Shown here: piece by piece, positions 17,464-26,210 of the stretch
Numbering within the stretch: the stretch's first letter is position 1
How the letters are laid out: each line of letters starts with the position of its first letter
Assembly (NCBI GenBank): GCA_963705325.1
Contig: OY970069.1
Coordinates: forward strand, 3,100,001-3,164,000
Reading direction: 5' to 3'
DNA length: 64,000 nucleotides
DNA from: DATARH01 sp963705325
GTDB taxonomy: Bacteria > Pseudomonadota > Alphaproteobacteria > ATCC43930 > CGMCC-115725
Notes under the pieces: generated by a model
What the model was told of the DNA's origin: nothing
The model's input: only the letters and a program-made list of their open reading frames with translations
Databases searched by the model: none
Translations under genes and position numbers: made by a program

Positions 17464-18674
17464 TCACACAGGCAGTGGTTCTTTGCGGCGGACAGGGCAC
17501 GCAACTCGGCGCGCTGACGGCCACGACCCCAAAACCGCTGCTTCCGGTCGGAGATACGCCGTTCCTGGAAGTCTTGCTGTTCGAGCTATGCCGCCACCGA
17601 GTGAAGCGCGTTCTATTGTTGGCTGGATTTGAGGGAGAGCAGGTCGTTCGCTATATGGAGACGACGACACTAAGCGAGCGCTTCGGCGTCGATATCGAAG
17701 TCATCATCGAGAACGAACCCGCCGGGACGGGCGGCGCCCTGTTCCAAGCGCGCGGTCGCCTCGACCCTGCGTTCTTCATGCTCAACGGCGATACCTGGTT
17801 CGACATCAATTTGATGGACCTGGGTGCGCACCTCGCTGCCAGGCCCCAAGCTGTGGGCGTCCTTGCCTTGCGACATCAGGACGATACCGAGCGATATGGC
17901 ACGGTAGAATTGACCCAAGGGCGGATCACCCGCTTCCTCGAGCGCCCCGATCGCGTGGGGCCCAGCCTTGTCAGCGGAGGCGTTTACGCATTGCGCAGCG
18001 ATATTGTCGAGGTGATCGGATCAAAGGGATCGATCGAGGCTGATGTATTCCCCAAACTGGCAGTGGCGGGCCGGCTGTGCGGTATCCCTTACAATCGCTA
18101 CTTTGTTGATATCGGCGTGCCCACGGAATATGAGCGCGCGCGGCGGGAATTGCCCGAGCGCCGGCGACGCCCAGCAGCCTTCCTCGATCGCGACGGAGTG
18201 CTTAATCACGATCACGGCTATGTCGGCTCGGTTTCGCGCTTTGACTGGATTGACGGTGCCCGCGAGGCGGTTAAGGCGCTCAACGACGCCGGGTTTTTCG
18301 TGTTCGTTGTGACAAACCAGGCGGGTGTGGCGCATGGACACCACACCGAGGACGATGTCCGAATTGTCCACGATCACATGACCGCAGGCCTCGCGGAGGC
18401 CGGTGCGCATGTTGATGATTTTCGCTATTGCCCCGATCACCCCTCCAGCAAGATCCCCGCGTATTGCCGCATCAGCGATTGGCGCAAACCGGCACCGGGG
18501 ATGCTGCTCGATCTGATTCGGCATTGGCCGGTCGACCAGACGGCCAGCTTTATGATCGGCGACCAAGAACATGATGTCGCCGCGGCAGTCGCGGCCGGCG
18601 TAGAAGGGCACTTGTTTCCTGGCGGGGACCTACTGCGTTTTGTGACTCCGCTTATCGTAGCTCGACGCCAATAA
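17460..18674 (+). CDS. Fusion: heptose-1-P nucleotidyltransferase (HddC-like) + heptose bisphosphatase (GmhB-like)
   Basis: 404 aa two-domain enzyme. Residues 1-235 are a sugar-phosphate nucleotidyltransferase: VVLCGGQGTQLG, TPKPLLPVGDTPFLE, FFMLNGDTWFDIN. Residues 238-400 are a HAD histidinol/heptose phosphatase: FLDRDGVLNHDHGYV, FVVTNQAGVAHGHHT and WRKPAPGMLLDLI. The zinc loop keeps CPDHP, but the second half reads YCRISDW, so one expected Cys seems lost. Together with gmhA it supplies the isomerase, phosphatase and nucleotidyltransferase of the GDP-D,D-heptose route; the kinase (HddA) is not in the window. Confidence 0.88.
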   Translation: MITQAVVLCGGQGTQLGALTATTPKPLLPVGDTPFLEVLLFELCRHRVKRVLLLAGFEGEQVVRYMETTTLSERFGVDIEVIIENEPAGTGGALFQARGRLDPAFFMLNGDTWFDINLMDLGAHLAARPQAVGVLALRHQDDTERYGTVELTQGRITRFLERPDRVGPSLVSGGVYALRSDIVEVIGSKGSIEADVFPKLAVAGRLCGIPYNRYFVDIGVPTEYERARRELPERRRRPAAFLDRDGVLNHDHGYVGSVSRFDWIDGAREAVKALNDAGFFVFVVTNQAGVAHGHHTEDDVRIVHDHMTAGLAEAGAHVDDFRYCPDHPSSKIPAYCRISDWRKPAPGMLLDLIRHWPVDQTASFMIGDQEHDVAAAVAAGVEGHLFPGGDLLRFVTPLIVARRQ

Positions 18675-18989
18675 ATCCAAATCGAGATGGTATCTGAGCC
18701 AATGCCTGCACGGGCAGACACCACTGGGTGAGAGTTCGAACGGATCGGGCGCGGAGTAGCGCTAATTATCTCGATCTATCGGGGTTGGTTTTCTAAACGT
18801 TCCTACTCGAGTATTGATATACATTTAGTCTAAACTAAACTAAATTCAATGCTTCGCTTCTGCGAAGGATATTTTGATTTTATGAATCCAAGGATTTATC
18901 GAGAAGTGAATGTATTTCATTTGATAGCCAAGTACAATTTGTAAAAAATACGGGTACAGAACCGAGATTGGGGATTTCCAACCGAAGCT
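18675..18989. other. AT-rich convergent intergenic region
   Basis: Separates the convergent heptose and sulfotransferase genes. Clearly AT-richer than its surroundings. No gene seen; holds a small hairpin at 18852-18867. Confidence 0.5.
18852..18867. terminator. Possible bidirectional terminator hairpin
   Basis: CTTCGC, loop TTCT, GCGAAG: a perfect 6-bp stem between convergent genes, followed on + by the T-rich GATATTTTGATTTTA. The stem is short and the T-run broken, so support is weak. Confidence 0.35.
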
Positions 18990-19907
18990 TCATCCTCCCA
19001 AGAAGTACGGGAGTAGCGACCGGAGCGCGTGCGCGGCAGACCGGACCAAAGGAATCGCGCCAGAGGCGCGCCCGTCACTGGCCGAGCGATGGATGTGTGC
19101 GTCGGTGTGGATTTGTTTGGCGGGCGGGATGCCGCAGTATTCGAGAAGATCGCATTGGAAACGATCGTCGTTGAGCAACTTCGTATCAACGATCCAGAAG
19201 GTCTCTCCGAGTTTATCGGCAAGAGTTTCTGCCCGAGCGTAATATAAATCCCAGTATTTTCCGATGGCTTCGCGTTTACTATTGGCCTCAATTTTTGGGA
19301 AACATTTGTCCCAGACAGGATCGATCCGCCAGCGGTCGCCGTCATGCTCCATCCAGAAGTTGTAGCCCTTGTAGTACGGTGCGCGGGTGATGATGCTCGA
19401 CAGCCGATCGGCTACGCGCTGCGAACTCCAGCGCTGTATCTCCGTCTTCCGCAGCCAACTGCGGATCGTTTGTTCACGGTCGCGGCGGAGGCAAATGAAG
19501 CGGACATTAGAGTTATGGGCTGCAATCAGTTCGACATAGTTGAGGTAGTAGAATGCAACGTCGCCGATCAGGCGCACCTCGCGCATTTGGCATAGGCCAT
19601 CATAGGCGCCCGCTGCCGCGGCACGGGAGAGGTCGACTGTCAGCATACTCGGATCGCCGCCGTCGAGAACCGCCTGAAACTCGTCGATGGAATTAATGAA
19701 CGGGCGCGGCGTGCCGGAGAACCGCACCGCCGAGGGATTCATCTCGTGGAAGAACACGCTATCCCGCTGCGCATTCAGCAACTTAGCTAGAGAGGCGGTG
19801 CCTGAGCGTCCGGTGCCCAGCCCAATCACGATCAACTGCTTGTCTCCGAATCGCTTTTCGATCGTCGTGTTAGAGTCCAGTAAACATCTACCCGCAATAG
19901 TACCCAT
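18990..19907 (-). CDS. Sulfotransferase-family protein
   Basis: 305 aa. The PAPS 5'-phosphosulfate loop is VIGLGTGRSGTASLAKLL (about residues 27-44), and the 3'-phosphate-binding segment is FICLRRDREQTIRSWL. The remaining helices fit the sulfotransferase fold. It probably transfers sulfate from PAPS to a hydroxyl of the surface polysaccharide. It reads opposite to the heptose genes and stands about 370 bp from the epimerase on the same strand. Confidence 0.82.
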   Translation of the reverse strand: MGTIAGRCLLDSNTTIEKRFGDKQLIVIGLGTGRSGTASLAKLLNAQRDSVFFHEMNPSAVRFSGTPRPFINSIDEFQAVLDGGDPSMLTVDLSRAAAAGAYDGLCQMREVRLIGDVAFYYLNYVELIAAHNSNVRFICLRRDREQTIRSWLRKTEIQRWSSQRVADRLSSIITRAPYYKGYNFWMEHDGDRWRIDPVWDKCFPKIEANSKREAIGKYWDLYYARAETLADKLGETFWIVDTKLLNDDRFQCDLLEYCGIPPAKQIHTDAHIHRSASDGRASGAIPLVRSAAHALRSLLPYFLGG

Positions 19908-20275
19908 TTTGTTAGTTCAAACATGGTTAATGCTGCTGCAACCTCAGATAGATTGCTAGGAGAGCATGTCCTTTGATCGGCAAGCACGACCTGCGCTCGG
20001 AAAGTTGGATCGCGGCCAGCTGAGAAATTCTAGATTAGCCGTTCTGGCCGTGGCGTGACAATCAACGCACGGGAGAGACACACGTTTCTTATTAGATGTG
20101 ACGAATTGGTCACATACCTGAATGAGATTCGCAAAGCGGGCCGCTGAGCTCCAGGCGATTACACGCTTCTGGCTCCCCTAAAGACGTACAGATCGCCAGC
20201 GTGCGGCTCCCGACCCAGCGCCATGTGGGAAGGCCTAATTCATAGGGCCCGGCCCACCTGAACTTGGGAACTCCC
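19908..20275. other. Intergenic region with IS66 scar
   Basis: No gene recognised. Contains a 54-bp relic of IS66 tnpB (20168-20221). Confidence 0.6.
20168..20221 (-). pseudogene. 54-bp relic of IS66-B tnpB
   Basis: Matches the internal part of tnpB at 42450-42503 with a single mismatch (GTGCGGCTCC for GTGCGGGTCC). The similarity stops on both sides. The type-A tnpB differs at many of these positions, so the relic derives from a B-type element. Confidence 0.85.
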
Positions 20276-21220
20276 TCAGCCAGCTACTATTCCGCTGCTC
20301 TTGAGTGTTTTCGCTAAGCCTTTTATGAGCGGGACGCGCGCATTAAAATGCAGCTTCTCGCTCGCCTCGTGTGGATCTCCGATTGACACTCGGATATCAG
20401 CGGCCCGTCGCGATCTATGCTGAGGTTGAAACGGCGTCCTACAGATCTGGGCAATACCCTGAGCCAGTTCAAGAATTGTCGTGCCGATACCCGTGCACAC
20501 ATTAAAGACTCGTGGCTCGACACTGACTGAGTCCATCGCAAGCAGTAATGCGCTTACCGCATCCTCCACGTATACGAAATCGCGAACTTGTCCTCCATCA
20601 CCATGGATTTCTATCGAAGAGTTCGCCAAAAATCTTTCACAGAAAATGGAAATTACACCAGAATATGGCGATTTTGGATCTTGCCCTGGCCCATAGACGT
20701 TGAAGAATCGTAAGCCAATATTACGAATATTGAAAACCCGCGTGGCTACGGCAGCATGCAACTCGCAGCCCAATTTATCGGCGCCATACGCATTTATAGG
20801 ACGTTTCTCATCCCCTTCCGAGATTGGGAATCCCACCGGATCGCCATATACCGCAGCAGAAGAAGCATAAACAACTGGCACCTGACGTTCTCGAACCTTC
20901 TGAACGCGGCCAATTTCCTCAAAGACGGCAATTGTTCCGGAAAGGTTGACGGAGTGGCTTCGCAACCATTCGCGATGGGCACGCTCGACTGATGCTATTG
21001 CTGCGAGGTGGAAGCAACCTTCTATGTCTTCAACAGCGCGACGAACCGCCAACGGCTCCGTAATGCTCGAAACGATAAGCTCGACGCCACGGGGCAGGTT
21101 CTCGGCGCGGCCAGTTGAGAGATCGTCTAGGACTCGGACGGAGTGTCCCTTAGTGATTAGGGCCTTAACAAGGTGGCAACCTATAAAGCCGGCACCGCCA
21201 GTGACAAGAAAACGAGCCAT
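20276..21220 (-). CDS. NAD-dependent sugar epimerase (GalE/WbpP-like)
   Basis: 314 aa extended SDR. Rossmann motif VTGGAGFIGCHLV at the N-terminus; active-site region YASSAAVYGDP with catalytic YGADK (Tyr/Lys) about 25 residues later; substrate-binding segments NVYGPGQDPKSPYSGV and VRDFVYVEDAVSALL. Probably epimerises a UDP-hexose or UDP-HexNAc at C4 for EPS synthesis; the exact substrate cannot be read off. Confidence 0.88.
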   Translation of the reverse strand: MARFLVTGGAGFIGCHLVKALITKGHSVRVLDDLSTGRAENLPRGVELIVSSITEPLAVRRAVEDIEGCFHLAAIASVERAHREWLRSHSVNLSGTIAVFEEIGRVQKVRERQVPVVYASSAAVYGDPVGFPISEGDEKRPINAYGADKLGCELHAAVATRVFNIRNIGLRFFNVYGPGQDPKSPYSGVISIFCERFLANSSIEIHGDGGQVRDFVYVEDAVSALLLAMDSVSVEPRVFNVCTGIGTTILELAQGIAQICRTPFQPQHRSRRAADIRVSIGDPHEASEKLHFNARVPLIKGLAKTLKSSGIVAG

Positions 21221-21389
21221 CTTTGATCCTTGATATCCACCAATGAAACCGAACGCCTCGCTAACATCCCAAAATACTATTGCTAGAGAGATAATTTTAT
21301 CGTGACGATCTGTGTGCAGGCGTCCTTTGTAAACCTTGTGTCTTTGCGAGCGAGCTTATTTATACAAGGCTTGTAGAGTTCGAAAATGG

Positions 21390-22592
21390 TCATGACGACA
21401 AGATGGCGCCCCGCGAGACCGTGCGGGCAATTACGCTGTCGAAGAGCTCAATTTGCCCTCGGGTCGTTGTGTCCCAGCTGAAGCGTTGAGCGTAGGCTCG
21501 TGTCGCCGCGCGACTGGGGGGGCTGGTAAGGAGTCGTGCGATTGCCGCTGCGAAAGCGGGCCCGGTCCGGTCTGAGACAAGAAGTCCGGCCGCAGGCTCC
21601 GTCACCACTTCTGGTGTACCCCAGACATTACTGGCGACCACGGGCGTCCCACAGGCCATGGCCTCAAGGAGAACATTTGCCCATCCCTCCCGCTCAGACG
21701 CCAGAACCAAGGCATCGGCAGCAGAATAAAGCTCGGCTAAATAGGCGTGCGGCAATTGGCCCAGAAATTTGACCCTATCGACGACGCCAAGTCGGAGGCA
21801 AAGCGCATCGAGTGCCGCCTTCTCCGGCCCCGTGCCGGCAATGAGGAGCGTTGCGTCTGGGAGCAAAGCGAGCGCCTCTATAACCAAATGATGTGCCTTG
21901 CGTGGAATTAGGTGGCCGACTGAAAGCAGCACCTTGCCAGTTAGGCCATACTTCGCCCGAGCCGCTTCACGGTCGGCTGGCTGGAACATCTCGAGATTTA
22001 CGCCATTACGAAGCACCCGGATGCGTGATGCATCTGCGCCGATTTCGATAAGTCGATCCTTGAGAGCTTGGCAAACAGTGACGACCCCAGCCGCTTCGCG
22101 CGCCGTCCACCGGATCAGGCGGCGAGGGAGCAAATGGTCGGCGATGAGGTTGATGTCCGTTCCCCGCGCCGTGACCACAACTGGTTTACCGAAAGTCTTG
22201 CCAAGCATTACAGCGGCAACGCCGTCGGGATAGAAATAGTGGGCATCAATCAGATCAAAATCGAATCCCTGCCGTAAAATCGACGACAGAGTCGCTCGGG
22301 CCCCGAGATAGAGGAGCATCGGCGCGAGATGCATTCCAATTTTGGGAATAACTGGGTAGCGTGGATGGTAGACTTCCTGGCCGAAAAGCTGTTCGAAACG
22401 CGGCGCGGCAGCGTAGCTGGCATACTCTCCGAAACGGCGGTTCGTCGATGGAAACCAAGGGATCGGCGCGACAACTTTGGTCGACACCCCACCAGAGCTG
22501 ACCAGCTCCGAAAGCCGATTGGCGACGAAAATGCCGTGCGTGAGTTGGGTGCTGTTCGGGAACAGGGTACTAAAGGTTATTGTCCTAATCAT
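21390..22592 (-). CDS. Glycosyltransferase family 4
   Basis: 400 aa GT-B enzyme. N-terminal acceptor domain with LTHGIFVANRLSELV; C-terminal donor domain with VLLSVGHLIPRKAHHLVIEA and the EX7E signature region SEREGWANVLLEAMACGTPVV. Probably adds one sugar to the undecaprenyl-linked repeat unit. It starts 1 bp after the stop of the O-ligase-like gene, so the two form an operon. Confidence 0.9.
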   Translation of the reverse strand: MIRTITFSTLFPNSTQLTHGIFVANRLSELVSSGGVSTKVVAPIPWFPSTNRRFGEYASYAAAPRFEQLFGQEVYHPRYPVIPKIGMHLAPMLLYLGARATLSSILRQGFDFDLIDAHYFYPDGVAAVMLGKTFGKPVVVTARGTDINLIADHLLPRRLIRWTAREAAGVVTVCQALKDRLIEIGADASRIRVLRNGVNLEMFQPADREAARAKYGLTGKVLLSVGHLIPRKAHHLVIEALALLPDATLLIAGTGPEKAALDALCLRLGVVDRVKFLGQLPHAYLAELYSAADALVLASEREGWANVLLEAMACGTPVVASNVWGTPEVVTEPAAGLLVSDRTGPAFAAAIARLLTSPPSRAATRAYAQRFSWDTTTRGQIELFDSVIARTVSRGAILSS

Positions 22593-22593
22593 C

Positions 22594-23904
22594 TTAGGTG
22601 GGCGGAATGACTAATGGACGAGTCACCGGTCGGAGTCTCTGCGCATCGGGGACGGCGACCGGGAGCGGTGCGTGCTCCCGCCGCGTGATCACACGCAAGC
22701 TCACACTCAGTGTTGCCCACAAAAACAGCAAGTCGAAGAAATCTAGCGCTAGCGCGGCGCCACAAACACAAAACGCCAGCAAACTCAGCTGCATCATTGT
22801 CGCAAGATCCCATGCCCAGCGGAATTCGGGGACTTCCCTCGTTTGGCGTCGAATTACCTGAAAATTTCGAAAGACACTAACAATCAGCAGGAGATAAACG
22901 ACGAGGCCAATGACGCCCTGCTCCCCCAACACCTGAAAATAAATACTGTGGGCAGCAAAAAGTTTTCCAGACATGTACGGGGCCCAGACGCCGCGCAAGG
23001 TTATTCCGTAGAAACCAGCACCGAATGGGAAGTGATCCATGGCATAGCGGTAGGCGACCCACCATAAGTCAAAGCGACCCTGAACGGAAGCATCCGTGTT
23101 GTAGTCCTGAATCGAAGCGGCTCGCTCATAGAACAACTCGGGCATCAGGTAAAAAAGTGGTATCATGATAATGATCGCAAGTACAGGATAAACGATTTTA
23201 TTCTTGGTTCGCAGCCAAAACGTGATCGCCAGGACCGCAAGTCCAACGTATGCCCCTCGCGAATAACTTCCTAAAATTGCCGTCACGATGAGAACGATAG
23301 AGACAACAATCCCAACGCGAATCTCCCGACGCTCGCTATGGATCCGCAGGTAATTCATGATCGGAAGGAGCATAATGAGTGCGCCAGCTAGCGTATTATT
23401 ATCGCTAATCATAGAATTTGGTGGACCAAGGATGTGGAGTCCTCCTGCGCTTCCGCTTATCAGTGTGAACAACCCGCCCTTAACGCCATAAAAGCCTAAC
23501 GATAAAGCAACGATCCACATCAGCGCATGAAATCTGACCATGCTTATGGTAATAGTACCCGCAAATAGGGCCATTACTAGAGTCTTCCAGAATCTATTCC
23601 AAAAAAACCACGAAGTTGAAGGATCAAAGGCAAAAAACGTATTGAATGTTGTCCAACAAAATAGCAAGACGATTAAGAACGTGGTTGTTCCTCGTGGCGG
23701 TGATTTGTGCTCAGGTGAAAGAATCCATGCGCCTACCGTTACCAGCGCAATGATCAGGTTCCACGGAACAGTGTTTAAAGACCAAGTCTCTTGGTGCGGA
23801 TTCATGATCGAGAACAACAACCACAGCATCAGGCCAACGTAGGGCGCACGTAGCGCAGCGATGAGCCCGGCTACCACGAAGAGGGTAAAAAAAATGTCGC
23901 GCAT
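22594..23904 (-). CDS. O-antigen-ligase-like protein, exosortase A-associated
   Basis: 436 aa with about 11 membrane segments and a large periplasmic loop in the second half. The N-terminal half, with SIMNPHQETW, FFWNRFWKTLVMALFAGTI and GFYGVKGG, matches the XrtA-associated putative O-glycosylation ligase family (TIGR03097). The loop includes SVQGRFDLWWVAYRYAMDH and AAHSIYFQVLGEQG as in WaaL/Wzy proteins. It would polymerise or transfer glycan to acceptor protein or lipid in the periplasm. Confidence 0.9.
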   Translation of the reverse strand: MRDIFFTLFVVAGLIAALRAPYVGLMLWLLFSIMNPHQETWSLNTVPWNLIIALVTVGAWILSPEHKSPPRGTTTFLIVLLFCWTTFNTFFAFDPSTSWFFWNRFWKTLVMALFAGTITISMVRFHALMWIVALSLGFYGVKGGLFTLISGSAGGLHILGPPNSMISDNNTLAGALIMLLPIMNYLRIHSERREIRVGIVVSIVLIVTAILGSYSRGAYVGLAVLAITFWLRTKNKIVYPVLAIIIMIPLFYLMPELFYERAASIQDYNTDASVQGRFDLWWVAYRYAMDHFPFGAGFYGITLRGVWAPYMSGKLFAAHSIYFQVLGEQGVIGLVVYLLLIVSVFRNFQVIRRQTREVPEFRWAWDLATMMQLSLLAFCVCGAALALDFFDLLFLWATLSVSLRVITRREHAPLPVAVPDAQRLRPVTRPLVIPPT

Positions 23905-24118
23905 GGGAAGATACCGGCAATCCTGCTTTACTATGCGACGCTATAACGCTTTAGGTCTCGGACTCTCAGGTCGCTTCGTATTTAGCATGCCCTTGGCCTA
24001 CTACTAAGCGACCACGAACCATGATCACTAGCTGACGCGGGAGTTGGCAGCATCAGGCTATGCAGTAGATTTACTGCGTAGTGCTCGTGCGCTGGCCAGG
24101 GCATCGGCGCGCGCCGTT

Positions 24119-24307
24119 TCATTTTGGCATTTCAGCTTGCCGCGTAGCCTTTTTTCTCGTGTTGGCGTCGTGAGGCACCGCGTCTGTCATGCGCAACAAT
24201 CCTATCGTGTGCTCGCCGGGAGGCAGTCGATCGTTCTGAATTAACCACGCCGCAATAACACCGAAGGCGAACATAGACAGCAAAAAGAAGATACCCTGCA
24301 AGACCAT
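24119..24307 (-). CDS. Small membrane protein, hypothetical
   Basis: 62 aa. One membrane segment, IFFLLSMFAFGVIAAWLI, then a polar tail with PPGEHTIGLLRMTD and many basic residues. It looks protein-like, and it is on the same strand upstream of the ligase gene. AGGAG is present upstream of the ATG but unusually close. No known function; could be a spurious frame. Confidence 0.45.
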   Translation of the reverse strand: MVLQGIFFLLSMFAFGVIAAWLIQNDRLPPGEHTIGLLRMTDAVPHDANTRKKATRQAEMPK

Positions 24308-24806
24308 CGCTCCTATATCGCAGGTCGAACGAAGTTAACGGGCCATCACAGTCAACCACTTACTGCGCCAATGCCGCCGCCATTTGGGCATTCCAATGCC
24401 CTTGTATAGCCCTCAAACAAGATCTGAGACAGATACGGACTCTCGGTTCGCTCGCGGTTACCAATAGCACGCAATTAGTTGCGCCGTCCCAGACCCAGTA
24501 TTGTGCGCGTCGCCGCGTGGGGCAGAATTTTGTCAAGGCCATCGACTTGCTATATCATAAATTGCTCCTGGGTCGATATCATCAGTTTATCAGCTAACCT
24601 AATGCAAATTAAATCACGGGTTCAAGGCGATCGCTGCACCAGCGAGGACAATGTCCAGGCTCAACTGCGTGCAGTCCTGAGAAGTAATTTCTCAAAATTC
24701 TCTCGAATGAATATTATGAGTATCACCTATGTGGCCTGCGTCAGGATCTCGGTCGGCGGCCGACGTGGGATTGCGGGCAATTTCTGCATCTTGGGGTTTG
24801 CCGTTC
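24308..24806. other. Intergenic region before GT4 gene
   Basis: No gene recognised. AT-rich around 24540-24620; a possible promoter at 24530-24558 faces the GT4 gene. Confidence 0.4.
24530..24558 (+). promoter_or_regulatory. Possible sigma-70-like promoter
   Basis: TTGTCA, 17-bp spacer, TATCAT, with an AT-rich downstream stretch. It would give a leader of about 240 nt for the GT4 gene at 24807. Only the box match supports it. Confidence 0.25.
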
Positions 24807-25946
24807 ATGGCCAATATAGCTGAAAAGAGGCGTCACCTGTTGCATGTATTCTCGAGCTTTGCCGTCGGGGGGGCGCAGAGGCGCTTCGTACAGCTCGCCA
24901 ATGCGCTCGGGCAGAAATACTATCACACCATCCTGGCTATGGATGGGAATTTCGCAGCGGCGAAAGGATTGGATCGTCAGGTGCGCTATGCACTTGAGAC
25001 GATCCCTGTACATAAGACTGCGACTATAAGTCACACGAACTTGATGAACGCGCGGCGTCTGTTGCGCAGGGTCGCGCCCAACTTATTACTTACTTACAAT
25101 TGGGGTGCAATCGAATGGGCTATCGCTAATTGGCTGCCGACTGTTTGTCAGCACGTGCACGTCGAGGATGGGTTCGGCCCCGATAAATCGGCGCAGCGGC
25201 AATTTTGGAGGAGAGCAAAGGCCCGGAGCCTGTTGCTTTCGCGGTGCGACCGGGTGGTCGTTCCCTCTCTAATGCTTCGGGAGATCGCAACGCGCGTTTG
25301 GGGGCTGGCGGCCAATAAGGTCTGTTACTTACCGAACGGGATCGATTGCACGCGTTTCGCGAGCCCGCCGAATAAGGACTGCATTGACAAGCTCGGGATC
25401 CCCGACAACGCGCCGGTTGTGGGTACTGTTGCCGCGTTGCGCAAGGAGAAAAACCTGCTGCGGCTTGTCCGTGTATTTGCGGCCTTGCCACGCCACATAG
25501 ACGCGCGCCTGGTCATAGCCGGCGACGGACCGGAACGTGCGGACATAGCGCAAGCGGCGGCGGGTCTCGATGTCTCTTCTCGCGTTATTTTCACGGGGGC
25601 CATCGATAACCCCGAGCGTTTGCTTGGGCGGTTCGATGTATTTGCTTTGACCTCTGATACTGAGCAAATGCCCTACTCGATCCTTGAAGCGATGGCCGCC
25701 GGTCGCGCCGTCGTCGCAACGGACGTCGGCGACGTAAGAATGATGCTGGCACCTGAAAACGCAGAATTTATCGTGCCCGCCGAGGCCGAAGAAATCATAA
25801 TACATCGGTTGACGCGTCTGCTGCAGGACCGGACGCTCAGAGTTCAAATTGGCAGCGCCAACCAGGGGCGAGTCCGTCTCGAATACGCGGTTGAACAAAT
25901 GATCCAACGCTACGACGCAGTTTTCTCCGGCAGGATTTGCGAATAG
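24807..25946 (+). CDS. Glycosyltransferase family 4
   Basis: 379 aa GT-B enzyme. N-terminal HLLHVFSSFAVGGAQRRFVQL (phosphate-loop glycines), then a donor domain with VCYLPNGIDCTRF, GTVAALRKEKNLLRLV, LVIAGDGPERADI and the signature TSDTEQMPYSILEAMAAGRA. ATG 24807 is preferred; an in-frame upstream start at 24729 adds an unlikely extension. Probably one of the enzymes assembling the EPS repeat. Confidence 0.88.
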   Translation: MANIAEKRRHLLHVFSSFAVGGAQRRFVQLANALGQKYYHTILAMDGNFAAAKGLDRQVRYALETIPVHKTATISHTNLMNARRLLRRVAPNLLLTYNWGAIEWAIANWLPTVCQHVHVEDGFGPDKSAQRQFWRRAKARSLLLSRCDRVVVPSLMLREIATRVWGLAANKVCYLPNGIDCTRFASPPNKDCIDKLGIPDNAPVVGTVAALRKEKNLLRLVRVFAALPRHIDARLVIAGDGPERADIAQAAAGLDVSSRVIFTGAIDNPERLLGRFDVFALTSDTEQMPYSILEAMAAGRAVVATDVGDVRMMLAPENAEFIVPAEAEEIIIHRLTRLLQDRTLRVQIGSANQGRVRLEYAVEQMIQRYDAVFSGRICE

Positions 25947-26210
25947 GCGCCGCAATAGGCCGGAGGAGCACTCGTAATCACATCTTTGAACGAAATTATC
26001 GCGAGTGCAGTCCGCGTGGAAGCTGGTATGCGAGAGGCGCTCCAAGCCGGATGGGTTTTTGTAGCGGAAGCGTGTCAGGCCCCGCGATCACCAACGAACT
26101 GGCCGTGTCCCCAATCATAGAGGACGCCCCCGCGCTTGTGTGAATGAAGATATGGATTTCTGCAGCTTGTTATAACCACACGGCGAGCCGCGTGTTGTCT
26201 CTTCGATGGG

